Source of the DNA: Polaribacter septentrionalilitoris
Lineage (GTDB): Bacteria > Bacteroidota > Bacteroidia > Flavobacteriales > Flavobacteriaceae
Direction of reading: 5' to 3'
NCBI RefSeq assembly: GCF_009832745.1
Contig: NZ_VRMJ01000041.1
Coordinates: 191,001-255,000, forward strand
Length of the DNA stretch: 64,000 nucleotides
A model generated the notes under the pieces. It searched no databases. It worked only from the letters and a program-made list of their open reading frames with translations, and was not told where the DNA came from. Made by a program: the position numbers and the translations under genes. Shown here piece by piece: positions 1 through 8,970 of the stretch (its first letter is position 1; each line of letters opens with the position of its first letter).

Positions 1-160
1 AGTTTTTGCTTTTTTAATTGCAACTGTACCTTCTTACCATGGGTACTATGTAAAAGGAGGTTCTATAGCTGTTGGAAGGGCAAGTACACAATCTGTAGTT
101 TGGACTACCATTTTAATAGTTATAGCCAATTATTTTTTAACTCAAATGCTATTGACATAA
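1..160 (+). CDS. MlaE-type ABC transporter permease, C-terminal end (partial)
   Basis: The window opens inside this gene; 52 residues and a TAA stop are visible. The reading frame encodes the segment HGYYVKGGSIAVGRAS followed by a hydrophobic helix ending in LTQMLLT. This matches the conserved C-terminus of MlaE/YrbE permeases (the VGxAST motif and the last membrane helix). MlaE proteins are the inner-membrane permease of phospholipid-trafficking ABC systems. The stop lies three bases before the start of an MlaF-type ATPase, as expected for an operon. The start and most of the protein lie upstream of the window. The family is clear; the transported lipid and direction are not. Confidence 0.85.
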   Translation, partial: VFAFLIATVPSYHGYYVKGGSIAVGRASTQSVVWTTILIVIANYFLTQMLLT

Positions 161-163
161 CCT

Positions 164-931
164 ATGATAGAAGTAAAAGACTTACATAAAGGATTTGGAG
201 ACGTAAAAGTTTTAAAAGGCATTTCAGCTACTTTTCATCCAGGGAAAACAAATTTAATCATCGGTCAAAGTGGTTCTGGAAAAACAGTTTTTTTAAAATC
301 CTTAATAGGATTACATACTCCAGAAAAAGGGACAATTTCATTTGACGGGAGAATAAACACGCAGTTTACACAAGATCAAAAACAGCAGTGGAGGCAAGAA
401 ATTGGTATGGTTTTTCAAGGGAGTGCTCTATTTGATTCGCAAACCGTAGAAGATAATGTAATGTTTCCTCTAAAAATGTTTACAACAAAGTCTGAGGATG
501 AAATGTTAGAAAGAGTAAACTTTGTGCTAAATCGTGTGAATTTAGAAAATTCGAATAAAAAATTACCAGCAGAACTCTCTGGAGGTATGCAAAAAAGAGT
601 TGCCATAGCTAGAGCAATTGTCATGAATCCTAAATATTTATTTTGTGATGAGCCTAACTCGGGTTTAGACCCAAGAACTGCTATTGTAATCGATAATTTA
701 ATCCAAGAAATTACAGATGAATATAAAATAACAACAGTAATTAATACACATGATATGAATTCTGTTATGGAAATTGGAGAAAAAATAGTTTTTTTAGAGA
801 ACGGTAAAAAAGCATGGGAAGGTACTAGTGATGATATGTTTAAAACTGATAATGAAGCTGTTGTGAGTTTTGTGTATTCTTCTAATTTATTTAAAAAAGT
901 TAGAGAAGCGTATTTAAGAGAAACAAAATAA
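164..931 (+). CDS. MlaF-type ABC transporter ATP-binding protein
   Basis: A complete 255-residue ABC ATPase. Walker A is GQSGSGKT at residues 34-41, the Q-loop is around Q85, the signature LSGGM is at 138-142, and Walker B ends in D162-E163 followed by the D-loop SGLD. The H-loop is in NTHDM near residue 200. The variant signature (LSGGM rather than LSGGQ) and the overall length are typical of MlaF. It would energise lipid transport across the inner membrane with the MlaE-type permease that ends three bases upstream. An MlaD-like substrate-binding protein is not visible downstream; it may lie before the window or elsewhere. A tRNA promoter follows within 10 bases of the stop. Confidence 0.92.
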   Translation: MIEVKDLHKGFGDVKVLKGISATFHPGKTNLIIGQSGSGKTVFLKSLIGLHTPEKGTISFDGRINTQFTQDQKQQWRQEIGMVFQGSALFDSQTVEDNVMFPLKMFTTKSEDEMLERVNFVLNRVNLENSNKKLPAELSGGMQKRVAIARAIVMNPKYLFCDEPNSGLDPRTAIVIDNLIQEITDEYKITTVINTHDMNSVMEIGEKIVFLENGKKAWEGTSDDMFKTDNEAVVSFVYSSNLFKKVREAYLRETK

Positions 932-938
932 AAAAAGG

Positions 939-969
939 TTTGTTTTTTATAAAATAACTTATATATTTG
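939..969 (+). promoter_or_regulatory. Bacteroidota-type promoter for tRNA-Lys
   Basis: TTTG at 939-942 and TATATTTG at 962-969 are separated by exactly 19 bases. This is a perfect match to the Bacteroidota housekeeping consensus TTTG-N19-TAnnTTTG. The expected transcription start lies about 15-20 bases before the tRNA. Confidence 0.8.
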
Positions 970-992
970 CAGCCGCTAAAACGAAAAAGAAT

Positions 993-1065
993 GACCTGGT
1001 AGCTCAGTTGGTAGAGCATCTCCCTTTTAAGGAGAGGGTCCTGGGTTCGAGCCCCAGCCCGGTCA
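993..1065 (+). tRNA. tRNA-Lys (anticodon TTT)
   Basis: A 73-nt cloverleaf can be drawn by hand: acceptor GACCTGG/CCCGGTC, D-arm GCTC/GAGC, anticodon arm TCTCC/GGAGA with loop CTTTTAA (anticodon TTT), T-arm CTGGG/CCCAG with loop TTCGAGC, and discriminator A. CCA is not encoded; CACA follows. The fifth acceptor pair is a U-C mismatch (see findings). A strong promoter precedes it and a long hairpin terminator follows it, so it is probably a single-gene unit. Confidence 0.95.
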
Positions 1066-1071
1066 CATTTT

Positions 1072-1105
1072 AAGACTCCATACAACTTGTATGGAGTCTT
1101 TTTTT
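1072..1105 (+). terminator. Intrinsic terminator of tRNA-Lys
   Basis: Perfect 14-bp inverted repeat (AAGACTCCATACAA / TTGTATGGAGTCTT) around a single C, followed by a run of T. It lies seven bases after the tRNA. Confidence 0.85.
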
Positions 1106-1162
1106 ATTCAACATTTTTTACAACATTGAGAATCTTAATTTTTAATTTGTATTTTTAATGAT

Positions 1163-1702
1163 ATGCAAAAAATCTATTTCTTAATCATTTTACCAATTCT
1201 TATGGCTACTCAAGATAATATCATCTTCGATTTTACTACTAATGCTAATACATCAAATTGGAGGGTTGTTGATGATGTTGTTATGGGAGGAAAGTCTAAT
1301 GGAGATTTTAAACTGAATAAAGATGGTTTTGGTGAATATTCAGGTAAAATTTCTTTAGAAAATAATGGTGGATTTTCATCGTTAAGATATCGTTTTAAAG
1401 AAAAAAGTATCAAAGGTTTTTCAAAAGTAATCTTAAAGATCAAAGGTGATGGTAAGAAATATCAGTTTAGAATAAAAAAAGATAGCAATGACTCCCATTC
1501 ATACATTTCGTCATTTTCCACAAATGGAAATTGGCAAACCATTGAAATTAATTTATCAGAAATGTATCCTGCTTTTAGAGGTCGTGTTTTAGATATGGAA
1601 AACCTGTCATCAGACTCAATAGAAGAAGTTGCTTTTTTAATTGGTAATAAAAAAGAAGAAGATTTTAGACTTTATATCGATAAAATATCTCTTGAGAAAT
1701 AA
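1163..1702 (+). CDS. CIA30 family (NDUFAF1-like) protein
   Basis: 179 residues. A hydrophobic N-terminus (about 1-16) looks like a short signal peptide. The rest is a single CIA30/galactose-binding-like beta domain. The CIA30 hallmark WRVVDDVVMGGKSNG sits near residues 33-47, and the C-terminal strand pattern FRLYIDKISL fits the family. CIA30 was first described in mitochondrial complex I assembly. Bacterial members are poorly characterised and are often exported, so no specific role is claimed. It is a monocistron between the tRNA terminator and a DUF389 gene. Confidence 0.8.
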   Translation: MQKIYFLIILPILMATQDNIIFDFTTNANTSNWRVVDDVVMGGKSNGDFKLNKDGFGEYSGKISLENNGGFSSLRYRFKEKSIKGFSKVILKIKGDGKKYQFRIKKDSNDSHSYISSFSTNGNWQTIEINLSEMYPAFRGRVLDMENLSSDSIEEVAFLIGNKKEEDFRLYIDKISLEK

Positions 1703-1754
1703 TAAAATTTTCTGAAATCTTTTTTTGTATCTTTCCCTTGTAAAATAACCTTTG

Positions 1755-3227
1755 ATGGAAGAAGATATTCAAAAAAACAATCCTCAAAAATTAGGAAAGG
1801 ACGCTAAAAACAATTTGCAAGAAGAAGCAAAAGGTTTTTTTGAGAGCGTTAAGATTTATTTAAAAGAACTCTTAGATTTTAGAGATGATACAGATCACGA
1901 AGCCACAATAGATGCAATTAAAGCAGACATTCCTTTTAAAGGAGCTACAGCTTGGATTCTCATTTTTGCAGTCTTTGTTGCATCTATTGGTTTAAATGCC
2001 AATTCTACAGCAGTTGTTATTGGAGCCATGTTAATATCACCTTTAATGGGGCCAATTTTGGGTATTGGAATGTCTTTTGCATTAAACGATATCAATACAT
2101 TTAAAAAGTCGTTAATTAACTTGGGGACAATGATTGTTCTAAGTTTGTTTGCATCATTTTTATTCTTTTATTTCTTTCCATTAAGCGAAGATAATTCTGA
2201 ATTATTAGGGAGGGTTAGTCCAGATATTCGTGATGTTTTAATTGCTTTTTTTGGTGGTTTAGCATTAATGGTGGCTAGAACAAAAAGAGGTACAGTAGCT
2301 TCTGTTATTTTTGGTGTTGCTATTGCAACTGCATTAATGCCTCCATTATGTACAGCTGGTTATGGTTTGGCAAAAGGAAACTGGCCTTATTTTTTTGGAG
2401 CATTATATTTATTTACAATTAATACTATTTTTATTGCTTTGGCAACCTTTATTGTGTTAAAGCTTTTGCGTTTTCCTATGCATAAATACGCAAATGCAGC
2501 CAAAAGAAAACGTTATGCAACAGTAGCTACCGTAGTTGGAATTGCAGTAATGATTCCAGCTATTTTTACTTTTTTAAGAGTGTTTAATGATAATCAAGTA
2601 AATACTCAAATTAATGGTTTTATCAATAATGAAATTAAATCTAATAAGTATTTACAATTAATAGATTGGGATAAAAATTTAGATAAGAAAGAAATTTATT
2701 TGAACTTCTTTAATGAAATTACTGAAGCTACAGAAAACGATTTAAATAATGAATTAACTGATGTCAAAGAATATCCAAATTTAGGGGAGTTCAAATTAAG
2801 AATTAAAGGAAGTGATACAAAGAGTTTTGCTCTAATTACAGCAGCATATAAAGAAAAACGAGAAGAACTACAAGAAAGTAAAAATATCATAGCTGGTTTA
2901 CAAAAACAAATAACAGAGTTGCAGCAAACCATTACTACTTTAAATGATAGAATAGAACAAGATGCGCTTAACAAAAATCAAAAAGTAGTTGCTTTTAGTA
3001 GGATAGCAAAAGATGCCAAAATTAGATATGTTGATATCGAAGCAATTGGTTTTGCAAGTGTTTTGTCCTCTAAAGATTTTATAAAAATAGATACTATACC
3101 AGTAGCAACTATAAAATGGAATATTAAATTACCTGATAGCATTATCAATCCAAAAGAAAAAGAATTAAGAATTTGGCTTCAAAAAGAATTGGAGTTAGAT
3201 ACCCTTTTTATTAAAAGAGAAAAATAA
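1755..3227 (+). CDS. DUF389 integral membrane protein
   Basis: 490 residues starting at the ATG; a TTG three bases earlier is in frame but unnecessary. A charged N-terminal segment of about 55 residues is followed by six hydrophobic segments between roughly 60 and 275. These contain the DUF389 signatures SIGLNANSTAVVIGAMLISP and MPPLCTAGYG. The C-terminal 200 residues are hydrophilic, with a short coiled-coil stretch around 360-400. DUF389 proteins are membrane proteins of unknown function. The soluble extension suggests a sensing or assembly part (inference). The next gene is convergent. Confidence 0.85.
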   Translation: MEEDIQKNNPQKLGKDAKNNLQEEAKGFFESVKIYLKELLDFRDDTDHEATIDAIKADIPFKGATAWILIFAVFVASIGLNANSTAVVIGAMLISPLMGPILGIGMSFALNDINTFKKSLINLGTMIVLSLFASFLFFYFFPLSEDNSELLGRVSPDIRDVLIAFFGGLALMVARTKRGTVASVIFGVAIATALMPPLCTAGYGLAKGNWPYFFGALYLFTINTIFIALATFIVLKLLRFPMHKYANAAKRKRYATVATVVGIAVMIPAIFTFLRVFNDNQVNTQINGFINNEIKSNKYLQLIDWDKNLDKKEIYLNFFNEITEATENDLNNELTDVKEYPNLGEFKLRIKGSDTKSFALITAAYKEKREELQESKNIIAGLQKQITELQQTITTLNDRIEQDALNKNQKVVAFSRIAKDAKIRYVDIEAIGFASVLSSKDFIKIDTIPVATIKWNIKLPDSIINPKEKELRIWLQKELELDTLFIKREK

Positions 3228-3239
3228 AAAAAATAATTT

Positions 3240-3833
3240 TTAGTGATTGTATTTAGAGACTTCAACATTTTGGTTGAATAAGTATACTCTTTTATTGGTC
3301 ATGTTTAAGCATTCAAATCGAGTTCTTCTTTTCTCACCTCGCTTGTAAATGGTGTTTTTAAATTTAAACAAATTACCAACTGGAATTTCAAAAATAAAAT
3401 TTTTTCCGGCTTCAGCAATGTTTCCACGTAGCGCTAAAGAGAGATTTACATCAGCATCAGTACTAGCTTTTGGGTTTTTTAGATATTTGGCAAGATGTGG
3501 TAAAATTTCATTTGGATAAATTTCTGGTCGTAAAAAAGGCAACATCAAATGCTGAAAAACAGCTTTCCATTCTTTGCCATGAGGTTGAACTCGCCCAAAT
3601 TTTTGATGCGTAACATGATGAGCAATTTCATGAACTAAAGTCAATAAAAACTGAAAAGGATTTAAATTATTATTTACGGTAATTTGAAATCTTCCATTTG
3701 GAAGTTTTCTAAAATCACCATGTTTAGTTTGTCTCTGATTTACAATTTTTAATGTAAAGTGATGTTCATTAATTAAAAATTGAACAAAAGGAATTGCTTT
3801 TTGAGGTATGTATTTTTGATATTCTTGTTCCAA
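3240..3833 (-). CDS. SprT-like zinc metalloprotease domain protein
   Basis: 197 residues. The zinc motif HEIAHH (HExxH) is near residue 88, in the SprT-like context VHEIAHHVTHQKFG, and a further conserved HGxEW follows. The C-terminal part is basic and rich in beta-forming residues. A CxxC zinc ribbon, present in many SprT proteins, is not obvious here. SprT/Spartan family proteins include DNA-protein crosslink proteases, but the function of the bacterial ones is largely unknown. The start is three bases from the stop of the upstream SDR gene on the same strand, so the two are probably co-transcribed. Confidence 0.82.
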   Translation of the reverse strand: MEQEYQKYIPQKAIPFVQFLINEHHFTLKIVNQRQTKHGDFRKLPNGRFQITVNNNLNPFQFLLTLVHEIAHHVTHQKFGRVQPHGKEWKAVFQHLMLPFLRPEIYPNEILPHLAKYLKNPKASTDADVNLSLALRGNIAEAGKNFIFEIPVGNLFKFKNTIYKRGEKRRTRFECLNMTNKRVYLFNQNVEVSKYNH

Positions 3834-3836
3834 AAA

Positions 3837-4517
3837 TTAAGGAGTTGAAGAGGATACTTGTAAGACTTTTCCGTTGTAAAATTTATTTCCAGTTAGTGCA
3901 AAATCATAGATGTAATTGGCCATTTCTTTTGCCGAAATTGGAGCTTGATAACCAGGGAAAGCTTCTTCTAGCATTTCAGTTTGTACAGCTCCTAAAGCTA
4001 AAACATTAAATGCAATTTGTTGTTCTTTATACTCTTCAGCAAGTAATTCAGACAATGTAATTACAGCACCTTTTGCTGATGAATATGCTGCTAAACCTGG
4101 AAACTTCATGCTTCCTTGAATTCCTCCCATACTACTTATAGTAACTACATGAGCGCTTTTGGTCATTTTCGGAATTAACAATTTTGTCAATTCAGCAACC
4201 GCAAAAACATTTACTTTATACACTTCTAAAAAATCTTCTGAGGTCAGTTCTGTAAAAGCTTTATTAATTAGTTTTCCTGCATTATTGATTAAAACATCAA
4301 CATGATTCCAGTTTGTATTAATGAAATCAGTTACTTTATTAAAGTCAGAAGTTTTAGAAATATCAACAGAAAGTGAAGTGATATTTTTATGATTAATATC
4401 TGATAGAGGCTTGGAATTTCTAGAAATAGCCAAAACTTGATGTCCGTTATTCGCAAATTGCTGAGCCAATTCAAAACCAATTCCTCTGCTTGTTCCCGTT
4501 ATTACAACATTCTTCAT
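3837..4517 (-). CDS. Short-chain dehydrogenase/reductase (SDR)
   Basis: 226 residues, a classical SDR. The nucleotide motif TGTSRGIG is at residues 8-15, NNAG is near residue 78, the catalytic Ser is in TISSMGG and the catalytic Tyr-Lys pair is in YSSAKGA. The substrate cannot be read from the sequence. It starts divergently from the amidohydrolase (65-base gap) and is followed after three bases by the SprT-like gene. Confidence 0.88.
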   Translation of the reverse strand: MKNVVITGTSRGIGFELAQQFANNGHQVLAISRNSKPLSDINHKNITSLSVDISKTSDFNKVTDFINTNWNHVDVLINNAGKLINKAFTELTSEDFLEVYKVNVFAVAELTKLLIPKMTKSAHVVTISSMGGIQGSMKFPGLAAYSSAKGAVITLSELLAEEYKEQQIAFNVLALGAVQTEMLEEAFPGYQAPISAKEMANYIYDFALTGNKFYNGKVLQVSSSTP

Positions 4518-4582
4518 TATTCGTTCTTTAGAGAAAGCAAATTACTTAAAATTTCATACATTTAAAGACAAAATCCAATCAA

Positions 4583-5863
4583 ATGAAAAAAATTATCCTA
4601 TCACTTATTACGGTTTTCTTTTTACAAAATGTTTTAGCACAATCAACCTATATTTTATGTGGTAAATTAATTGATACCAAATCTGGTAAAATAGAATCAA
4701 AAAAAACAATCTTAGTTCAAGGTAATAAAATTGTAAATGTTTTTGATGGATATATCATGCCGAAAAGTAAAACAGCCAAAAAAATAGACTTAAGAGATAA
4801 AGTGGTAATGCCTGGTTTGATTGATATGCACGTTCATATAGAGATGGAATTTGATGCTAAAACTAGATTAAGAAAGTATATTGCTAATGAGGCTGATGTA
4901 GCTTTTAATTCAGTTGGTTTTGCAAAGTCTACTTTATTAAATGGATTTACAACCGTAAGAGATTTGGGAGGAACAGGAGTTAATATTTCTGTAAGAAATG
5001 CTATAAATGCTGGTAAAATCGCTGGACCAAGAGTTTTTACAGCAGGTAAATCTTTAGCAACTACAGGAGGTCATGCAGATCCTACAAACGGAAGTAGTAG
5101 AAAATTAATTGGTGATCCTGGACCAAAAGAAGGTGTTGTAAATTCTGTAGAAGATGCTAAAAAAGCAGTAAGACAACGTTATAAAAACGAAGCAGATTGT
5201 ATAAAAATTACAGCAACAGGAGGTGTGTTAAGTGTTGCGAAATCTGGTGATAATCCACAATTTACAATAGAAGAAATAAAAGCAATTTGTGATACTGCAA
5301 AAGATTACGGAATGCACGTTGCTGCTCATGCACATGGTGATGAAGGTATGCAAAGAGCTATTATTGGTGGTGTAAAAACAATTGAACATGGAACTTATAT
5401 GAGTGATGAAACCATGGACTTAATGAAAAAACACGATGCGTTTTTAGTACCTACAATTACGGCAGGAAAAGAAGTAGAAGAGAAAGCAAAAATTAAAGGA
5501 TTTTATCCAGAAATTGTGGTTCCAAAAGCGTTAGCAGTTGGTCCACAAATTCAAGGGACTTTTGCTAGAGCTTATCAAAAAGGTGTTGGAATTGCATTTG
5601 GTACAGATGCAGGTGTTTTTAAACATGGAAATAATGGAAAAGAGTTTGGTTATATGGTAGAAGCAGGAATGCCTGCAATAGAAACCATTCAATCTGCAAC
5701 CATTACCAATGCTAAAATCTTACAAATGGAGAATGAAATAGGGCAAATTAAAAAAGGATTTTTTGCTGATATTATTGCGGTTGATGACAATCCTACAAAA
5801 AAAATCGAAACTATGGAAAATGTAGTTTTTGTGATGAAAAATGGGGTGGTATATAAGCAATAA
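4583..5863 (+). CDS. Secreted amidohydrolase family protein (imidazolonepropionase/prolidase-like)
   Basis: 426 residues with a signal peptide ending near LAQ (about residue 19). The metal-dependent amidohydrolase barrel shows HVH in MPGLIDMHVHIE, a likely carbamylated Lys in DCIKITATGG, His ligands in HAAHAHGDEG and TIEHG, and the final Asp in GTDAG. This matches the exported amidohydrolases of Bacteroidota related to Xaa-Pro dipeptidase/imidazolonepropionase-type enzymes. A role in periplasmic peptide or amide hydrolysis is inferred. It has its own 5' region, divergent from the SDR, and its end converges on the lipoprotein gene 13 bases away. Confidence 0.88.
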   Translation: MKKIILSLITVFFLQNVLAQSTYILCGKLIDTKSGKIESKKTILVQGNKIVNVFDGYIMPKSKTAKKIDLRDKVVMPGLIDMHVHIEMEFDAKTRLRKYIANEADVAFNSVGFAKSTLLNGFTTVRDLGGTGVNISVRNAINAGKIAGPRVFTAGKSLATTGGHADPTNGSSRKLIGDPGPKEGVVNSVEDAKKAVRQRYKNEADCIKITATGGVLSVAKSGDNPQFTIEEIKAICDTAKDYGMHVAAHAHGDEGMQRAIIGGVKTIEHGTYMSDETMDLMKKHDAFLVPTITAGKEVEEKAKIKGFYPEIVVPKALAVGPQIQGTFARAYQKGVGIAFGTDAGVFKHGNNGKEFGYMVEAGMPAIETIQSATITNAKILQMENEIGQIKKGFFADIIAVDDNPTKKIETMENVVFVMKNGVVYKQ

Positions 5864-5876
5864 TACAAAAGGGTTG

Positions 5877-7394
5877 CTAATCCTCATCCTTAAAAATAAT
5901 ATGTTGATACGCTCCAATATCTGGAGCATTGGTTCTGTTTACGCCTAAAATATCTAAAGAAAAAGGAGTGGCTACTGCTTTATTAATTGCATCTGAATCT
6001 TGCCCAATAATAAAATCGTTTTTTTGAGAATCTCTAAAATTAGGGTTGCCGTTTAAAATATTGTTTTGATAAAAGAAGTTTGAAAAATCCATTTCTGGTA
6101 CATCTTTAAAAGTATCGTTGGTGTCGTTAAATTTAATTAAAGAGTTACTAATGTTGTAATTAAATAACACGCCTGCATCTAGTTTATCTAAAACAAACTC
6201 GATATTGTTGTTTCCATCAAAAATACAATTGGTAAAATTGGCTGCTTTTAAATCTCTTACAATAGCAGTTTCTTGTCCGTTATCATCTGTAAAAGTGATA
6301 AAATTATTTACCAAAACAGCAGGTAATTGGCGTAAACTATTATTCCAATAATTGGCAAAAGTACAATGCGTAAAATTATAAGTGCCTCCAATTGTAGCAG
6401 CTAATGAAGTTTGTCCTGCATCACCAATCACTAAATTGTGTCCCTCAACATTGGCTTCTCTAGCTAGAATTCCATAATTTGAATGATTGTAAATTTCTGA
6501 GTTTTCTAATTTTAAAGTAGGTGTTTTTTCAGCTCCAATGCTATCTACTAAAATGCCAATAATTCCGTTTTTAATAATGGCATGTTTAATTTCATTGTCT
6601 TTGCTTCCTGCTCGCATCCAAATAGTCCCCCATTGTCCTGGGATATCATCAAAACTGTTTTCTAAACGATCTCCTTGAAAGGTAACTTTTTCAGCCAAAG
6701 TACCGTTGACTTTTAATGTGGCTTTGTTGTCTATAATTAATCCTGAATTATCATGGAAATGAATGTTTGCTCCAGCTTCTATTGTTAATGTTTTATTAGC
6801 GGGTACAGCAGCAAAACCATAAATAACAGTAGGTTTTGAGTTTGTAAAGGTTAGCTCAGAATCTGTTAAAAAACGACCTTTTAAAGTGGTTGGTTGTCCG
6901 TCTAAAGTTAAACTATCAATTTTCATAGTAACTGCATCTTTATCAGGATAAATGAAGTTAGCATCATTGACTAAGGTTACTAAATCAACGTCTTGTTGGT
7001 TGTCTCCATTGTCAAATAAAATTCGATCTGTATATAAAGGGTTTGATACGGCATTAATATCAATAGTCGTTTCTACAAAAACAAAAATGCTGTCTTTGGC
7101 AAGAATATCTACATCTGTAAATTCTTTTCCAGGAATTCCATCTACATTTAAACGGTAATTAGAGCTTGTTCCGTTTTCTAACTCAATTCTTGGAATAGTA
7201 ATGGCTTGATTAGTTTTGTTATATACTTTTAGGTTATAAGTTGCAGAACCAATGTTGGTGAAGACAGTATCTAAATAAACAGTGTCTTTTGAGAACTGTA
7301 ATTGACCAAAACTAGGCACGGTTTCAAAATCTTTTCTACAAGAACTTATGGAAATAAGTAAAACACACGCTAAAAAAGTCAGTAAATATTTCAT
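5877..7394 (-). CDS. Lipoprotein with right-handed beta-helix repeats
   Basis: 505 residues. An N-terminal lipoprotein signal has its lipobox ending in SSC at about residue 19. Residues 30-140 look like an immunoglobulin-like surface domain (LDTVFTNIGSATYNLKVYN). From about 170 to 470 there are repeating short beta segments rich in N, G and I (for example LENSEIYNHSNYGIL), as in parallel beta-helix proteins. The C-terminus carries an IGAYQ-type motif often seen in such proteins. It is probably anchored to the outer membrane; some relatives bind polysaccharide but no catalytic site is evident. It follows the glutaminyl cyclase gene by 42 bases and may be co-transcribed with it. Confidence 0.82.
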   Translation of the reverse strand: MKYLLTFLACVLLISISSCRKDFETVPSFGQLQFSKDTVYLDTVFTNIGSATYNLKVYNKTNQAITIPRIELENGTSSNYRLNVDGIPGKEFTDVDILAKDSIFVFVETTIDINAVSNPLYTDRILFDNGDNQQDVDLVTLVNDANFIYPDKDAVTMKIDSLTLDGQPTTLKGRFLTDSELTFTNSKPTVIYGFAAVPANKTLTIEAGANIHFHDNSGLIIDNKATLKVNGTLAEKVTFQGDRLENSFDDIPGQWGTIWMRAGSKDNEIKHAIIKNGIIGILVDSIGAEKTPTLKLENSEIYNHSNYGILAREANVEGHNLVIGDAGQTSLAATIGGTYNFTHCTFANYWNNSLRQLPAVLVNNFITFTDDNGQETAIVRDLKAANFTNCIFDGNNNIEFVLDKLDAGVLFNYNISNSLIKFNDTNDTFKDVPEMDFSNFFYQNNILNGNPNFRDSQKNDFIIGQDSDAINKAVATPFSLDILGVNRTNAPDIGAYQHIIFKDED

Positions 7395-7436
7395 AAAATC
7401 AATTTGTTATAAAAGTAAAACTTTTTATGAATACAA

Positions 7437-8501
7437 TTATTGTTTTTTTATCAATTCAATTTCGAATAATTTTCCCCAGTTTTTTCCTGTTACAAAAAGT
7501 CTATTGTTTTCAGTATCGTAAGCTATTCCGTTTAAGACTTCGTCTTGCGATACTAGTTTTTGCGTTTTTTTCATTTCTTTTTCTAAAGGTCTTAAATCAA
7601 CCAAACCTTCAACAATACCTGTATTTGGGTCGATAATAGTTATCGTGTTTTTTTGATATTTGTTGGCATATAGTTTACCATTTACTAATTCTAACTCGTT
7701 CAAATCACCAACAGCATATTTATTGGTATATGCTTGAATCGATTTTTTTTCTTTCAATGTTTCTGGATCTAAAAACCAAATTTTATTTGTCCCATCAGAT
7801 TTTATCAATTCAGAACCATTATGTGTCAATCCCCAACCTTCTCTACTATTATTGTATGTAAATTCTTTCTCTTGTTCAAAAGTATCTAAGTTATAAACAA
7901 AACCTTTTTTAGCTTGCCATGTTAACCAATAAATTTTATTGTTGAAGATGGTCATTCCTTCACCAAAATATTGTTTGTCTAAAGCTACTTTTTGTAATAC
8001 TTTTCCTGTTTTTACTTCTACTTTACGTAAGGTTGATTGTCCTCTGCGTCCTGTAGTTTCGTATAAATAACCATTATGGTATTCTAGTCCTTGAGTATAA
8101 GCTTTATTATCATGAGGATATTCATTGATAATGTTATAGTCATACACAAGAGGCGCTTTATTGGCAACAACTTCAAAAGAATTGTTTACCTTTTTACTTT
8201 TACCATCAAAAAAAACTAACGCAGAAATAGAATGTTTCCCAATTCCGTAATCTTTAGTATTTATAGTTAATGAACTTCCTTTTGCTTTAACTTCTTTTCC
8301 GTTGACAAAAAACTGCATATTTTTTACAGGTTTGCCTTCTTTTTCTTTTAAAGTAACTGTAATATTTTCATTTAGTTTGACTTGTTTTTTATGTTGTAAT
8401 GTAAATTTATACACATCAGAACAAGAAATCATCATTAAAATTGAGAACAAAAGGGCAGTTACATAGGTAGAAAGCTTCATTTTAGGCATTTTATTTTTCA
8501 T
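7437..8501 (-). CDS. Glutaminyl-peptide cyclotransferase (plant/bacterial type), lipoprotein
   Basis: 354 residues. The N-terminus has a lipobox-like MISC at about residues 24-27. After an Ig-like segment (about 40-115) comes a five-bladed propeller of the bacterial/plant glutaminyl cyclase family. Its motifs include FTQGLE-like YTQGLEYH, ETTGRRGQS, GEGMT, EGWGLTH, DGTNKI, LNELE and GIAYD. These enzymes cyclise N-terminal Gln to pyroglutamate on peptides in the periplasm or at the surface. Two further in-frame Met codons (residues 5 and 8) could be the real start. It is divergent from rpmE2. Confidence 0.88.
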   Translation of the reverse strand: MKNKMPKMKLSTYVTALLFSILMMISCSDVYKFTLQHKKQVKLNENITVTLKEKEGKPVKNMQFFVNGKEVKAKGSSLTINTKDYGIGKHSISALVFFDGKSKKVNNSFEVVANKAPLVYDYNIINEYPHDNKAYTQGLEYHNGYLYETTGRRGQSTLRKVEVKTGKVLQKVALDKQYFGEGMTIFNNKIYWLTWQAKKGFVYNLDTFEQEKEFTYNNSREGWGLTHNGSELIKSDGTNKIWFLDPETLKEKKSIQAYTNKYAVGDLNELELVNGKLYANKYQKNTITIIDPNTGIVEGLVDLRPLEKEMKKTQKLVSQDEVLNGIAYDTENNRLFVTGKNWGKLFEIELIKKQ

Positions 8502-8526
8502 ACTTCAAATAAAAACAAATTATTTA

Positions 8527-8556
8527 TTTGTAAATTAAAAATTATCGTTAAATTTG
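8527..8556 (+). promoter_or_regulatory. Promoter of rpmE2
   Basis: TTTG at 8527-8530 and TAAATTTG at 8549-8556 with an 18-base spacer. This is one base from the Bacteroidota optimum of 19. It leaves a leader of roughly 95 bases before the L31 start. No zinc-regulator site could be recognised. Confidence 0.65.
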
Positions 8557-8657
8557 CATCCTCAAAATAGTAAATAACAACTATTTAGAGATTTGAGTAA
8601 AACCTTACCAACTTTACTCAGTGCAAACATAACATTAAAGTATTAAAATATTATAAA

Positions 8658-8909
8658 ATGAAAAAAGGAATTCATCCAGAAAATTATAGAATGATGGCTT
8701 TTAAAGATATGTCTAATGGAGATGTATTTATAACTCGTTCTACAGCAGACACTAAAGAAACTTTAGAAGTTGATGGTGTTGAGTATCCTTTAGTAAAATT
8801 AGAGATTTCAAGAACTTCTCATCCATTTTACACTGGTAAATCTAAATTGGTTGATACAGCAGGACGTATTGACAAGTTTAAAAACAAATACGCAAAATTC
8901 AAGAAGTAA
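8658..8909 (+). CDS. rpmE2: 50S ribosomal protein L31, type B
   Basis: 83 residues beginning [11 protein letters not shown], with the family motifs VFITRSTA and [18 protein letters not shown]. It has no CxxC pairs, so this is the zinc-independent type B (long) form. In many bacteria the type B form replaces the zinc-binding form under zinc limitation. In Bacteroidota it is often the only L31, and whether a second copy exists cannot be seen here. It is flanked by a good promoter and a terminator, so it is a single-gene unit. Confidence 0.97.
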   Translation: MKKGIHPENYRMMAFKDMSNGDVFITRSTADTKETLEVDGVEYPLVKLEISRTSHPFYTGKSKLVDTAGRIDKFKNKYAKFKK

Positions 8910-8934
8910 TTCTTTAGAATTTTCAAAATATTTA

Positions 8935-8963
8935 AAACCTCAACTCATGTTGGGGTTTTTTTA
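8935..8963 (+). terminator. Intrinsic terminator of rpmE2
   Basis: AAACCTCAAC / GTTGGGGTTT hairpin of 10 bp (one G-U) with loop TCAT, followed by a T run, 25 bases after the L31 stop. Confidence 0.85.
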
Positions 8964-8970
8964 TTGCTTT

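Noticed and set aside
900-1085. Antisense open frame covering the tRNA-Lys
   Set aside because: Its protein (ARTQDPLLKRE type) is the well-known artefact of translating the complement of a tRNA; no independent start signal or conservation is evident.
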